NCBI GenBank assembly: GCA_036784855.1
Contig: JAZDSV010000102.1
Coordinates: 1-30,653 of the forward strand
Length of the DNA: 30,653 nt
Direction of reading: 5' to 3'
From: Aphelidium insulamus
Taxonomy: Eukaryota; Aphelidiomycota; Aphelidea; Aphelidiaceae
The position numbers were made by a program, and so were the translations under genes. A model generated the notes under the pieces. It was not told the origin of the DNA. It ran no database searches and saw only the letters and a list, made by a program, of their open reading frames with translations. Below are positions 8,789 to 18,011 of this stretch, in pieces (positions within the stretch are counted from its first letter, which is position 1; every line of letters begins with the position of its first letter).

Positions 8789-8879
8789 TGGCGGAGGAGG
8801 TGGGATTCGAACCCACGATACCCTTTTGGGGTATGCACCTTTAGCAAAGGTGTGCCTTCAGCCACTCGGCCACCCCTCC
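8789..8879 (-). tRNA. tRNA-Ser (anticodon GCT)
   Basis: Read on the minus strand, the 7-bp acceptor stem GGAGGGG (8879-8873) pairs with CTCCTCC (8799-8793). There is a D-loop with GAGTGGCTGAAGG, an anticodon stem-loop CACCTTTGCTAAAGGTG with anticodon GCT (8845-8843), a long variable arm (ATACCCCAAAAGGGTAT) typical of class II tRNAs, a T-arm GTGGGTTCGAATCCCAC and G as discriminator (8792). The 3' CCA is encoded (8791-8789). It reads AGC/AGU serine codons. It stands alone between sthA and a DUF481 gene and has its own promoter upstream. Confidence 0.97.
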
Positions 8880-8901
8880 GGGGGTTGTTCGGCGAGCGCG
8901 C

Positions 8902-8930
8902 AACATGGCTACCCGCCCTTCTAATGTCAA
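8902..8930 (-). promoter_or_regulatory. Sigma-70 promoter of tRNA-Ser, GC-rich discriminator
   Basis: Minus strand: -35 TTGACA (8930-8925), 17-bp spacer, -10 CATGTT (8907-8902), followed directly by GCGCGC. The predicted start point lies ~15 bases before the tRNA 5' end. The perfect -35, optimal spacing and GC-rich discriminator are the classic features of stable-RNA promoters under stringent control. The same layout occurs at the right edge of the window (30614-30642). Confidence 0.6.
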
Positions 8931-9051
8931 CCCGCCACAAACCCTTGAGTTCGCTGGACTTCTGCCGTTAAAAAGCCCTGGTTTGGCGATGAATACCACC
9001 CCTATGGCGGCATTTGATTCGCCTGGGTCGTTCGGTCGGAGAACTGAGTTG

Positions 9052-9780
9052 ATGCAATTTCGTGCCTTTGGCGCCGCTTTGGCCGTCACCTTTCTTGCAG
9101 CACCGGTCTTGGCGGAAGACGCTTCCGTGCCCAACAAAGTCTGGGTGGGTGAAATCACACTGGGCGGCAGCCTGGCCACCGGCAACACAGAGCGCTCGGC
9201 TTTAGACGCCGAAGTGAACATGAAATACCGCGCCGGCCGGGTTTTGGACGAATACAAGTTCTCAGGCGAACTGGCGCGCGAGTTCGGCACCACCACCGCA
9301 CAGCGTGTCAAAGGCGGCTACCAGACCAACATCGACATCCAGGAAGGGTTGTTCGGGCTCGCGTTCGTCAACGGCCAGGATGATCGATTCTCGGGTTACA
9401 GTTACGAACTTGAAGGCGGTATCGGTGTCGGTTACCGCGTTATCAACACAAAGACGGTGTTGCTGTCGGTCGAAGGCGGTCCCGGTTATCGCTATGGCAA
9501 GGTCCCTGCGCCTGCTTTGGACGAAAAAGAAATCTTCGCCCGTGGCTCGGCTGAGATTGATTACAAAATCTCGGATAACGCCACGCTGAACGATGAACTG
9601 ACAATCAGTTGGGATGCGGAACGCACCAAAATTGAAAACACGCTGTCACTCAGCAGCAAAATCATCGGTTCACTGTCGGGCCGCACGTCGTTCCACGTGA
9701 ACTACAACAGCAACCCACCGGCCTTGCTGGTGAAGAAGACCGACACGATTACCAAAGTGGCGCTGGTTTACCGCTTCTAG
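9052..9780 (+). CDS. DUF481 family (YdiY-like) outer-membrane beta-barrel protein
   Basis: 243 residues from the ATG at 9052 (an upstream in-frame ATG at 8905 would put 49 non-hydrophobic residues before the signal peptide). The signal peptide is MQFRAFGAALAVTFLAAPVLA/ED. The mature part starts with GEITLGGSLATGNTERSALD, the typical opening of DUF481 ('x-G-x-x-x-x-x-G-N-T/S-x-x'), then alternating amphipathic strands and a terminal aromatic, LVYRF, consistent with BAM recognition. Function is not known for the family; YdiY-type proteins are salt- or acid-induced in enterics. Its stop codon interlocks with the convergent GST gene (CTAG). Confidence 0.82.
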   Translation: MQFRAFGAALAVTFLAAPVLAEDASVPNKVWVGEITLGGSLATGNTERSALDAEVNMKYRAGRVLDEYKFSGELAREFGTTTAQRVKGGYQTNIDIQEGLFGLAFVNGQDDRFSGYSYELEGGIGVGYRVINTKTVLLSVEGGPGYRYGKVPAPALDEKEIFARGSAEIDYKISDNATLNDELTISWDAERTKIENTLSLSSKIIGSLSGRTSFHVNYNSNPPALLVKKTDTITKVALVYRF

Positions 9781-10412
9781 GCTGGCGGAAGCGTCGGGAC
9801 TTTAAGCCCGCGCTGTACGGCCGGGCGCGCGCCGATTTTCTCGTGCCACGCTTTGGCATGCGGCCAGGCGTTCAGGCCATCGAAATTGCGCGCGGCGGAA
9901 ATCATCCAGCCGTGGCAGGCGATGTCGGCAATGGAATACTCTGAGCCAGCCAAGTAGGCATTCTCCGTTAGGCGCTTTTCAATGACACCGACGATGCGTT
10001 TGCTTTCGGTCTCGTAGCGCTCAATGGCGTACGGAATGTTCACTTTCGCAAACTTGGCGAAGTGGCCGTACTGGCCGAACATGGGCCCCACGCTAGCCAT
10101 TTGGAAAAACAGCCATTCCATCGTGGTGGTAAAGCCACGCGGATCTGTGGGCAACAGCGCGCTTTTAGTTTTCTGCGCCAGGTAAATCAGAATCGCCGCG
10201 GACTCGAACACGCTGATGGGTTTGCCGTCCGGCCCTTCGCTATCAACGATGGCAGGTATTTTGTTGTTCGGGCTGATCTTCAGGAAGTCCGGCTTGAACT
10301 GCTCGTCCTTGGCGATGTGCACGATATGCGTGTTGTACGCCAAGCCCAACTCTTCCAGCATGATCGAGACTTTCCAGCCGTTCGGCGTGGGAAATGTATA
10401 AAGATCGATCAT
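9777..10412 (-). CDS. Glutathione S-transferase, Nu-class-like (YghU/YfcG type)
   Basis: 211 residues. The thioredoxin-fold N-domain opens with MIDLYTFPTPNGWKVSIMLE, and the TPNGWKxSIxLEEL string is characteristic of the Nu class, whose members bind glutathione or glutathione disulfide and show disulfide-bond reductase activity. Further marks are the cis-Pro segment NNKIPAIVD, the glutathione-contacting FESAAILIYLA, and an all-alpha C-domain containing EYSIADIACHGWM. Cytosolic. It is the last gene of the gatCAB transcript, 9 bp after the membrane protein gene, and its stop interlocks with the DUF481 gene. Confidence 0.88.
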   Translation of the reverse strand: MIDLYTFPTPNGWKVSIMLEELGLAYNTHIVHIAKDEQFKPDFLKISPNNKIPAIVDSEGPDGKPISVFESAAILIYLAQKTKSALLPTDPRGFTTTMEWLFFQMASVGPMFGQYGHFAKFAKVNIPYAIERYETESKRIVGVIEKRLTENAYLAGSEYSIADIACHGWMISAARNFDGLNAWPHAKAWHEKIGARPAVQRGLKVPTLPPA

Positions 10413-10421
10413 GTGAAGCTC

Positions 10422-11018
10422 CTATTGTTTCGGGCAGGCATCCAACGTTGCGTTGGCTTGGGATACGACGTAACGGCCCGCATGGCTTTCCGCGGTGAAG
10501 ATCGCTGTTTCGGGGCCAAACCCTTCAGAGCGGGAAAGCGACGACAAGTCAGCCCAGAATGTGAAGAACGTTTGCGCGTCGATCACAGCGTTGTCTTTCA
10601 TCAGTACAACGAGCTGATAGCGATCATCGGCAATCAGTTGCGATTTTGCGCCATCGCGCGTCGGCCAATCGGCTTTGCTGAGCGTTTCATGAGTTTCGAG
10701 TGACTTGCCCTGCTCGTGCGTCACGAACACAACGCGGTCCCACTGCAGCTTTGCGATGTTGGCAAAACAGATCAGCGGATTATCTGCCAAACCACGCGGA
10801 GATGCTTCACGCGAGTCTTCCGGGGCCTCGGCATTAGGGTCGGCTGCAGCCCGCAGCGCAATCTCGGCCCCGAAAGCGCGCAGCCACGCGGGTGGAACGG
10901 TTTGGCGATAGAAGTAGCCACCGATCAGCAAACCAACCGCGATGAACACGATGACGGCTTTGCCCGTGCGCCACCAGGGTGCGGGTTCCTCGACAGTCGT
11001 CGTGACTTGATCTGACAC
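10422..11018 (-). CDS. Single-pass membrane protein of unknown function
   Basis: 198 residues, family not recognised. The N-terminal ~22 residues are acidic and cytosolic, then comes one transmembrane helix (~residues 23-41, AVIVFIAVGLLIGGYF), a proline/acidic linker (~60-80) and a soluble C-domain of ~110 residues with mixed alpha/beta character (CFANIAKLQWDRVVFVTHEQ, RYQLVVLMKDNAVI), ending in Cys-Pro-Lys-Gln. Topology is likely N-in, C-out (periplasmic). It starts 1 bp downstream of gatB, so it is surely read from the gat message, though nothing ties its function to amidotransferase. Two Cys residues, in the middle and at the end, could pair in the periplasm. Confidence 0.72.
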   Translation of the reverse strand: MSDQVTTTVEEPAPWWRTGKAVIVFIAVGLLIGGYFYRQTVPPAWLRAFGAEIALRAAADPNAEAPEDSREASPRGLADNPLICFANIAKLQWDRVVFVTHEQGKSLETHETLSKADWPTRDGAKSQLIADDRYQLVVLMKDNAVIDAQTFFTFWADLSSLSRSEGFGPETAIFTAESHAGRYVVSQANATLDACPKQ

Positions 11019-11019
11019 G

Positions 11020-12486
11020 CTATTGCGCCAACTTCTTTTTCAGAAGCTCTTGGCACACGGCGGGGTTGGCTTTGCCTTGGGTGGCTTTCATCACCTGCCC
11101 CACGAACCAGCCAATCAACGCTTCCTTGCCTGCTTTAATCTGCGCGACTTTGTCTTGGTTGGCCGCCAGCAATTCATCGATGGCCTTTTCAATCGGGCCC
11201 GTATCGGTGATCTGCTTCATGCCGCGTTCTTCAACAATCTTCGCGGGGTCAGGGTCGTTGCCGGCTTCCAGCATGATCTCAAACACATCTTTGGCTAGAC
11301 GGCCCGAGATGGTGTTGTCCTTGATCAGCTTAATCAGATTGGAGAGGTTCTCTGCACTGATGGGGCTTTGATCGATGGTAAGGCTTTTGGCGTTCAGCAC
11401 TGCGAACAGATTGTTCGACACCCAGCTGTTCGCAAGCTTGCCGTCGCCTGACATCTTGGCGACCTTTTCAAAAAAGTCTGCGTTATCTTTTTCCGTCACC
11501 AGCACGGTCGCATCGTACGGAGAGAGCCCGTATTCTTTGATGAAACGCTCTTTCTTGTCGTCCGGCAGTTCCGGCAACTTTACGCGGATCGCATCGACAA
11601 ACGCGGCATCGAATTCTAACGGCAGCAAATCGGGGTCCGGAAAATAGCGGTAATCGTGCGCGAATTCCTTCGAACGCATCGTACGCGTTTCGCCTTTCGC
11701 TTGGTCGTACAGGCGCGTTTCCTGATCGATCTTGCCGCCTTCTTCGTACACTTCGATGTGGCGCTTGGCTTCGTACTCAATGGCCTGCATCACGAAGCGC
11801 ACAGAGTTCACGTTTTTAATTTCGCAACGCGTGCGCAGTTCAGTCGAGCCCACCGGGCGCACGGACACGTTGGCATCGCAACGCATGTTGCCTTCTTCCA
11901 TGTTCCCGTCGCACGTGCCCAAGTAGCGGAGGATCGAACGCAGCTTACGCAGGTACGCCCCCGCTTCTTCCGGGCTGCGCATATCGGGCTTCGAGACGAT
12001 TTCCATCAGCGCCACGCCCGCGCGGTTCAAGTCAATGAACGACTTGGTCGGATGAATGTCGTGAATAGATTTTCCGGCATCCTGTTCCAGGTGCAGGCGT
12101 TCAATGCCAACTGTACGCGACGAACCGTCGGGCATATCCAGCACCAGTGTGCCCTCGCCCACGATGGGCTGGTCGAACTGGCTGATCTGATAGCCTTGAG
12201 GCAAGTCGGCGTAGAAATAGTTTTTGCGGGCGAACACGCTGCGCTGATTGATCTTGGCGCGGAGGCCCAAGCCCGTCTTCACGGCTTGTTCTACAGCGAC
12301 TTCGTTGATGACCGGCAACATGCCCGGCATCGCCGCGTCAACGAATGCGACGTTGTTGTTCGGCTCAGCACCGAACGAGGTTGATGCGCCCGAGAACAAT
12401 TTGGCGTTCGAGATCACCTGGGCATGCACTTCAAGCCCGATGACAACTTCCCAATCGCCCGTTTCGCCTTTGAGGATGTAACTCAT
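11020..12486 (-). CDS. gatB: Asp-tRNA(Asn)/Glu-tRNA(Gln) amidotransferase subunit B
   Basis: 488 residues, full length. The signature [10 protein letters not shown] lies near residue 15, with [18 protein letters not shown], the kinase domain motif [15 protein letters not shown] ([13 protein letters not shown]) and a C-terminal YqeY-like tRNA-binding tail ([20 protein letters not shown]-type ending). GatB phosphorylates the mischarged Glu/Asp on tRNA(Gln)/tRNA(Asn) and accepts ammonia from GatA. It starts 4 bp after gatA ends, in the usual order gatC-gatA-gatB. Two extra genes follow on the same strand with 1- and 9-bp gaps. Confidence 0.97.
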   Translation of the reverse strand: MSYILKGETGDWEVVIGLEVHAQVISNAKLFSGASTSFGAEPNNNVAFVDAAMPGMLPVINEVAVEQAVKTGLGLRAKINQRSVFARKNYFYADLPQGYQISQFDQPIVGEGTLVLDMPDGSSRTVGIERLHLEQDAGKSIHDIHPTKSFIDLNRAGVALMEIVSKPDMRSPEEAGAYLRKLRSILRYLGTCDGNMEEGNMRCDANVSVRPVGSTELRTRCEIKNVNSVRFVMQAIEYEAKRHIEVYEEGGKIDQETRLYDQAKGETRTMRSKEFAHDYRYFPDPDLLPLEFDAAFVDAIRVKLPELPDDKKERFIKEYGLSPYDATVLVTEKDNADFFEKVAKMSGDGKLANSWVSNNLFAVLNAKSLTIDQSPISAENLSNLIKLIKDNTISGRLAKDVFEIMLEAGNDPDPAKIVEERGMKQITDTGPIEKAIDELLAANQDKVAQIKAGKEALIGWFVGQVMKATQGKANPAVCQELLKKKLAQ

Positions 12487-12490
12487 GATC

Positions 12491-13954
12491 TTAACCCTTC
12501 AGGCTCGGAAACTGTGCTGCGTCTTCCAGCACCTGACTGACACGGAACAACGTCTCTTCGTCCCAACGCTTGGTCAGCACTTGTAAGCCGAGCGGCAAAC
12601 CTTCGCTGCTGAGGCCCGCAGGCACCGACGAGCCCGGAATACCGGCCAACGAGGCCGGCACGGTGAACACGTCGTTCAAGTACATAGCCACAGGGTCAGT
12701 CACTTTGTCGTTCAAACCAAATGCAGCGGTTGGCGCAGTCGGTGTTAAAATTGCATCAACCTTCTGGAACGCTTGTTCGAAGTCTTGCGCGATCAGCGCG
12801 CGCACTTTCTGCGCCTTCAAGTAATACGCATCGTAATAACCAGCCGAGAGCACATACGTGCCGATGAGAATGCGGCGCTTCACTTCCGCACCGAAACCTT
12901 CTGCGCGTGTCTTGGCGTACATATCATCCAATGATGAACCGGGAACACGCAGGCCGTAACGAACACCATCGTAACGCGCGAGGTTGGACGACGCTTCAGC
13001 CGGAGCGACGATGTAATACGTCGGCAACGCGTACTTGGTGTGCGGCAGAGAAATCTCGACCACTTCTGCACCGGCGTCTTTCAGCCACTGCGTGCCTTTG
13101 TCCCACAACGCGTTGACTTCGGCGTTCAGGCCATCCGGGCGGTATTCTTTCGGGATGCCGATCCGCAAACCCTTCACGCCCTTGCCCAGTGCGGCTTCCA
13201 TATCGCTCATGGTGGCGGGCGATGATGTGGAATCTTTCGGGTCGTGACCGACCATGGCGTTCAGCATAATCGCAGCATCACGCACGGTGCGCGTCATCGG
13301 GCCTGGTTGATCGAGCGAGCTTGCGAACGCCACAACACCCCAACGCGAGCAACGGCCGTATGTAGGCTTCACACCCACAATGCCGGTGAACGCGGCAGGC
13401 TGACGGATCGAGCCACCCGTATCGGTGCCGGTTGCTGCTGCTGCGATGTGCGCAGACACAGCCGCCGCCGAACCACCCGACGAACCGCCGGGAACGAGGT
13501 CATCATTTTTGCCTTTGGCTTTCCACGGGTTCTTCACGTTGCCGTAGAAACTGGTTTTGTTCGACGAGCCCATGGCGAACTCATCGAGGTTCAACTTGCC
13601 CAGCATGACCGAGCCAGCATCGCGTAATTTTTGCGACACGGTGCTTTCGTACTGCGGCACGAAGCCTTTCAGAATTTGCGAACCTGCTGTGGTCTGGACA
13701 CCTTCGGTGCAGAACAAATCTTTAATGCCCAGCGGAATGCCTTCCAGGTATTTGGCATCGCCGTTCTTGATGCGGAAGTCGGACTCTTTGGCACGTTCGC
13801 GAGCCAAATCCGGCGTCTCGGTGATGTACGCATTCAAGTCGCGGTGAGCATCCATCGCCTTGATGTAGGCGTCGGTCAGTTCCAGCGCTGTGAAGTCTTT
13901 TTTCTTCAGGTGCTCGCGCGCCTGAGCAATGGTGAAACGGGTTAAGTCGGTCAT
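12491..13954 (-). CDS. gatA: Asp-tRNA(Asn)/Glu-tRNA(Gln) amidotransferase subunit A
   Basis: 487 residues. Amidase-signature enzyme with the Ser-cisSer-Lys triad visible: K78 in [11 protein letters not shown]158 in [12 protein letters not shown] and nucleophile S182 in [13 protein letters not shown]; the 24-residue spacing between the serines matches GatA. The downstream motif [20 protein letters not shown] is GatA-specific. It hydrolyses glutamine and channels ammonia to GatB in the cytosolic GatCAB complex. It starts 5 bp after gatC. Confidence 0.97.
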   Translation of the reverse strand: MTDLTRFTIAQAREHLKKKDFTALELTDAYIKAMDAHRDLNAYITETPDLARERAKESDFRIKNGDAKYLEGIPLGIKDLFCTEGVQTTAGSQILKGFVPQYESTVSQKLRDAGSVMLGKLNLDEFAMGSSNKTSFYGNVKNPWKAKGKNDDLVPGGSSGGSAAAVSAHIAAAATGTDTGGSIRQPAAFTGIVGVKPTYGRCSRWGVVAFASSLDQPGPMTRTVRDAAIMLNAMVGHDPKDSTSSPATMSDMEAALGKGVKGLRIGIPKEYRPDGLNAEVNALWDKGTQWLKDAGAEVVEISLPHTKYALPTYYIVAPAEASSNLARYDGVRYGLRVPGSSLDDMYAKTRAEGFGAEVKRRILIGTYVLSAGYYDAYYLKAQKVRALIAQDFEQAFQKVDAILTPTAPTAAFGLNDKVTDPVAMYLNDVFTVPASLAGIPGSSVPAGLSSEGLPLGLQVLTKRWDEETLFRVSQVLEDAAQFPSLKG

Positions 13955-13959
13955 GGCGT

Positions 13960-14247
13960 TTACTCCACCACTTTCGGGACGGAGAAGAACGAGTCATGAC
14001 GATCAGACGCGTTGTGCAGCACCTTGTCGGACTGGTTGCCGTCGGTCACCGCATCCTTGCGCCAGGCCAGCTTCATGTCCGTGCCGCCGGTCATGGGGGC
14101 GACGTTGTCAGTGTTCACTTCCTTCAACTGCTCGATCCAGCCCATGATGCCGTTGATCTCCTGGGCCAAGGGCTCCAGGGCGCTGTCGGGGACATCGATG
14201 CGCGCTAAGTGCGCGATGCGGCGGACCGTGGCTTTATCGAGTGACAT
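13960..14247 (-). CDS. gatC: Asp-tRNA(Asn)/Glu-tRNA(Gln) amidotransferase subunit C
   Basis: 95 residues. Typical GatC opening [20 protein letters not shown], then [23 protein letters not shown], ending in the FFSVPKVVE tail (F-x-V-P-x-V-x-E) that wraps GatA and GatB. It stabilises the GatAB complex. First gene of the operon and divergent from ruvX across 140 bp, which must hold both promoters; no strong sigma-70 match stood out there. Confidence 0.95.
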   Translation of the reverse strand: MSLDKATVRRIAHLARIDVPDSALEPLAQEINGIMGWIEQLKEVNTDNVAPMTGGTDMKLAWRKDAVTDGNQSDKVLHNASDRHDSFFSVPKVVE

Positions 14248-14387
14248 GGGCTAAGGCTCTCATTCTCGTTACGGCTGAAGACGTTAACCGGCAAAACGGC
14301 GCACAAAACGACACCTGCCCGGAACCCCTATTTAGGTCCCGTTTAGGCCCGTAAAATGCTTTGGGATTGGTTTTGGTAACATCCGCT

Positions 14388-14852
14388 ATGGCGATCTGCA
14401 AGCCCGCAGAAATCAAGGAAAAATTGACCAAAGGCCAGGCCGTTTTGGGCCTGGATTTGGGCACCAAAACCATTGGGGTCGCCATATCAGATATAGGTCT
14501 GATGATCGCCTCCCCCATCACCACCATCGCCCGCACCAAATTCACCAAGGACTTTATGGCCCTGGAGAAGATCATCGCCGAGCGCGAGGTGGGTGCTTTG
14601 GTGCTGGGCCTGCCGGTGGAAATGGACGGTCTCGAAGGCCCCCGGGCCCAGGCCACACGGTCTTTCGCCGATGAATTCTTGCGGCGGCGCGACATACCCA
14701 TCGCCTTTTGGGACGAGCGGCTCTCAACCGCCGCCGTGCAACGCATGCTGACCGATGAAGCCGATATGTCACGCAAACGCCGCGCCGAAGTGGTGGACCG
14801 CGCGGCCGCCGCTTACATTCTCCAGGGCATGTTGGACTCGCTGTCGCGTTAG
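14388..14852 (+). CDS. ruvX: Putative pre-16S rRNA nuclease / Holliday junction resolvase-like (YqgF)
   Basis: 154 residues from the ATG at 14388; a TTG at 14361 in frame is an alternative, and neither has a strong ribosome-binding site. RNase H-like fold: strand 1 VLGLDLGTKTIGVAISD holds the first catalytic Asp, LVLGLPVEMDGLEGPRA is the family loop, FWDERLSTAAVQRML carries the second acid, and VVDRAAAAYILQGMLD the third. YqgF matures the 5' end of 16S rRNA and is essential in many bacteria. The ruvX/gatCAB divergence is a common alphaproteobacterial arrangement. Confidence 0.93.
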   Translation: MAICKPAEIKEKLTKGQAVLGLDLGTKTIGVAISDIGLMIASPITTIARTKFTKDFMALEKIIAEREVGALVLGLPVEMDGLEGPRAQATRSFADEFLRRRDIPIAFWDERLSTAAVQRMLTDEADMSRKRRAEVVDRAAAAYILQGMLDSLSR

Positions 14853-14856
14853 GCGC

Positions 14857-15375
14857 CTATCCAACAAATGGTTTCAATTTAAACCCAGAGAATAGCCACA
14901 ACAGCATTCGAAAGCTGATGGCCCCTGCAAAAGCAAACGCTACACCAAAGAATATCGATACACATATACGAACAACATTGAAGGCGCCTTGATTAGCAAC
15001 GTCAATGTCTTCGCGAAGAGCATAACTGAGGACGATCAATAAAAATGAAGCTAGTAAACATAATTGCCAACTTAACTTAGCTAATCGAATCTCTAATTGG
15101 GTTGGTGTCTCATTGCGGGATAAATCAACGCTAAACCAAACCGTCTTTCCTTCGGAATGATTTTTGTCTGTTTGCACAAAAACAAAAGTTGGCCAAAAGA
15201 TTCCAACAAAACAGAGAGCTATAACGAGAATAAAATAATCCAAGATTGGCGCAATCGAACCTATGGCTAGCGATACGACGATGTATACGCTAGCGATTGA
15301 AATGAGAATACAAGTAGGTCCGATGCAAAGAAGCTTCTGTGCTTCAGAGAAAAATTTTCCACTCATAATTTCCAC
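14857..15375 (-). CDS. AT-rich four-helix membrane protein, unknown
   Basis: 172 residues, family not recognised. About four hydrophobic helices: ~residues 15-38 (GPTCILISIASVYIVVSLAI), 42-66, ~103-121 (LCLLASFLLIVLSYAL) and ~132-160, with a ~35-residue soluble loop between helices 2 and 3 (TDKNHSEGKTVWFSVDLSRN). A second possible start is the ATG at 15366. Base composition is clearly AT-richer than every neighbour (around 40% GC by eye), and codon use differs (many ATA, AAT and TTT on the coding strand), which suggests recent acquisition. It lies 46 bp downstream of the 820-residue gene on the same strand and converges with ruvX 4 bp away. Confidence 0.7.
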   Translation of the reverse strand: MEIMSGKFFSEAQKLLCIGPTCILISIASVYIVVSLAIGSIAPILDYFILVIALCFVGIFWPTFVFVQTDKNHSEGKTVWFSVDLSRNETPTQLEIRLAKLSWQLCLLASFLLIVLSYALREDIDVANQGAFNVVRICVSIFFGVAFAFAGAISFRMLLWLFSGFKLKPFVG

Positions 15376-15421
15376 TCATAATAAAGCTTAAAATTATAAA
15401 ACCGAGTTTTGATACTATAAA

Positions 15422-17884
15422 CTACATCAAACAGACGTTGGTTAAATCCGTCATCACACCGGCGGCGTTGTTGCGCACCAGGTGATGCAGTTGGCCCGTA
15501 AAGCCCTCGTCCGCTTTTACGACGTAGTGGAACATGGTGCCGCTGGGTGCAATTTGCGCGGCAGTTTCGATGGCTGTCATATCCAGCGTCAGCCCGCCGT
15601 TGGGCGGAATGCTAGCCGTCGTATACGTGCCGAGGGCTCGGCCATCGCGGGCATCATGAATTGTCAGCTTCGCCGTCGTGGCTTCAAGGCCGGTGTTCGT
15701 CACCAGCACCTTGCTGGGGTACCCAGCCGCCGACATGAGCGCTGAGTGCACACCCAACAATGTGCGTGGGTCGGCACTGACTGATTCAGCGCACGTGCTT
15801 AAGTTCGACAGCGCGCCATCGGGTGCACGCCACAGAATGTGCTGATAGGCCCCATCAATATCAGTGTACACGGCAATGCCGTAGCTGTCGTAACCCGTCA
15901 GGCCCAACGCGCGTTCGATGCTGCCGACGTCATACTGCTGCTCGCTGCCCGCAGGAATGACGGGGCTGACCCATTGGTTCAACGCCTGCCCGGTTTTTGC
16001 ATCGTAAAATACAATCGACACCGGCCCTGCCGTGGTGCCGGAATTGTAGAAGCGCAGGAACGATTGCAGCGTGGGGTGGCTGCCAGAGTAGACAACACTG
16101 CTGCGTAGCGTGAGCGGAATGCTGGCCGACGACAAGCCAGCCATAGGGCACACAGCCGTCATGTCGGAAATTAAACCCGGCTGCTTGTTTGTCGTCAGAT
16201 GCTGATAGAAGTCGCCGCGCGTGCTGCTGTTCACAATCAGGCCAAGATCGACAATGTTGTAGTGAAATTGTGACGCTGTCGGCGTGTACTGCGTCTTCAC
16301 GACGGAACCGAATGCCTGAATTTGCGATTCAATCATATCGGTCGTGTAGGTTGGGCTGGCATTGGCCGCAACCAACCCCGGCAAATAAAAGCCGATGCGT
16401 GCGCCATTGGCCGCATCCTGAACTTCCAGCTGCATCTGGCCCGTTGCAGGTGCGATGTGATTGAACACGATGGAGCCCGGGTAATTGGCGCCCAACTTTG
16501 ATGAGTGCAAATTCATGGCCGTATTCGATGGCGCCATCACAGACCCGCCGCAACTGGAGTAGTTCATCAGCGCCTGCGCGGCCGGGTCAAACACCACGTG
16601 CTGTATGTTGCCGAAGGCCGTGATGGCCGTATCGACCTTCACGTTATACGAACTTGGTTTTGTTTTACCCGGCGTTGCCGCAGCTTCCAACGTCGCCATA
16701 TCGAACTGGGTGGACGTGTTCGCCTGCATGGGCGGGCTGGTCCACTTCGCGTAAAGCTCGCCTGTGCTTGCGTTGAACACATTCAATGTGACAGTGGCGT
16801 TGGCAATGACGTTGTAAATACGCAGGAACGATTGGGGGCCTGTCGGTGAGGATGGATAAACACCCGACAACATCGGCCGCGCAATTTCCGTTACGCCTTT
16901 CGGCAAAATATTCGAGAACAGCGTAAACGGATTTGCCGGAAACGTGTCGTCATTGCCCGCTTGCGTGAGTGACACGCGGCAAACACCGACGCGGCGCGCG
17001 CTCAGCGTATCGCCAACCACCGCGCACACTTTTGGCGTCAGCGACGTAACGGTAACGGGCAAGCCCGATGATGCCGATGAGCCCAACGTAATCGGGGCAT
17101 CACCCACGTTCCGATAATTGGCCGGTGGATTCTGCACCCGGATGGTCTGCGTGGCCGCCCCGCCCGTCAAATCAACAAACTCGGCCGGTGCCGGATTGCT
17201 AAAGCCGGGGCACGGAAAATTCACACTGCGTTGCGTGAGTGAGAAGCTAAGTTGCTCGCGCGACGTAACACCACGCGCCTGAATGGTCGCGAACGCCTCA
17301 TCCGTCAGCACATCGAAATAAGAAATGAGATGTTTGCCTTGCGGCGTTTGCACCCACACCGCCATATCCGACCATGTTTCAGAACCGCCGTGCGTGCCGA
17401 TCAATTGTCCTTCGGTGACATGATCACCGATCTTCAAAAGCGGCGTGGTGGCGACGTGGAAAATAATAAACCGGAAATCCGGGTACGCATCGGATCTGAA
17501 TTCGATCTGCTGACCGAGGAATTCACCCGTGACATTCGTCACCGTGCCCGTGACAGGCGCATACACCCTCACTGTCGCATCCGGCGCGATGAAATAGTGC
17601 TTCATCGAGCGGCAAAATTCCTGGCGGTTTTCAACGCGTACGCCTTGGGCGCCGAACTGCGAATTATCTGAATAATCGTGGCCCACGAACGAGCGGTATT
17701 TCGACAGCCGCGTAATCTTACGCATGTCGATATAAACCGAATTCACAAACTTCGGGATGCCCTGACTGACAATGTCGTAATCGGCTTGGGCGGGTGCTGC
17801 CGCCAGTCCGAAAATGGCAAATGCTATCAACCGCAAGATGATGCGTTTTACATTCGGCAGCATGGTTTTAAGAAAGCCCCCCAC
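15422..17884 (-). CDS. Large secreted protein: degenerate M23-like domain plus four C-terminal repeats
   Basis: 820 residues (or 813 from the ATG at 17863, which sits closer to the signal peptide RIILRLIAFAIFGLAAAPAQA). Residues ~60-195 look like a LytM/M23 metallopeptidase fold: H69-x3-D73 (HDYSD), VRVYAPVTGTVTNV, RFIIFHVATTPLLKIGDHV and TEGQLIGTHGG. The expected HLHFE metal-binding strand is replaced by SDMAVWVQ, so the site is probably inactive. An Ig-like stretch (~235-330, with SLTPKVCAVVGD) follows. Four divergent repeats of 110-125 residues then fill ~337-449, 457-579, 590-700 and 708-820. Each runs from a YPSxxxxSFLRxYN-like strand through a 'DAxxGxxLxxW' hairpin and a 'TxxxDMxxIE' turn to a QHxxxx strand and a closing Cys. 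Exported; perhaps a cell-surface or adhesive protein. No known family is recognised for the repeats. Confidence 0.72.
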   Translation of the reverse strand: MGGFLKTMLPNVKRIILRLIAFAIFGLAAAPAQADYDIVSQGIPKFVNSVYIDMRKITRLSKYRSFVGHDYSDNSQFGAQGVRVENRQEFCRSMKHYFIAPDATVRVYAPVTGTVTNVTGEFLGQQIEFRSDAYPDFRFIIFHVATTPLLKIGDHVTEGQLIGTHGGSETWSDMAVWVQTPQGKHLISYFDVLTDEAFATIQARGVTSREQLSFSLTQRSVNFPCPGFSNPAPAEFVDLTGGAATQTIRVQNPPANYRNVGDAPITLGSSASSGLPVTVTSLTPKVCAVVGDTLSARRVGVCRVSLTQAGNDDTFPANPFTLFSNILPKGVTEIARPMLSGVYPSSPTGPQSFLRIYNVIANATVTLNVFNASTGELYAKWTSPPMQANTSTQFDMATLEAAATPGKTKPSSYNVKVDTAITAFGNIQHVVFDPAAQALMNYSSCGGSVMAPSNTAMNLHSSKLGANYPGSIVFNHIAPATGQMQLEVQDAANGARIGFYLPGLVAANASPTYTTDMIESQIQAFGSVVKTQYTPTASQFHYNIVDLGLIVNSSTRGDFYQHLTTNKQPGLISDMTAVCPMAGLSSASIPLTLRSSVVYSGSHPTLQSFLRFYNSGTTAGPVSIVFYDAKTGQALNQWVSPVIPAGSEQQYDVGSIERALGLTGYDSYGIAVYTDIDGAYQHILWRAPDGALSNLSTCAESVSADPRTLLGVHSALMSAAGYPSKVLVTNTGLEATTAKLTIHDARDGRALGTYTTASIPPNGGLTLDMTAIETAAQIAPSGTMFHYVVKADEGFTGQLHHLVRNNAAGVMTDLTNVCLM

Positions 17885-18011
17885 AGCATTCTTGCCTCAT
17901 CCCGCCCCAGAAACGCTTATTCGGCACCCAGGTTGCCTCGAATCATTCGGATTCTAGCCGTCAGATTAGCCTATTGAGTACTCGCGCTAAATCCTGCACA
18001 ACGCCGCCGTT

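Noticed and set aside
11656-12384. Plus-strand frame opposite gatB (242 codons)
   Set aside because: Shadow of gatB; His/Arg/Ala-rich with no motif.
14323-14345. Second GGAAC...CGTT between gatC and ruvX
   Set aside because: The spacer is only 14 bp, too short for the EcfG consensus of 16-17.
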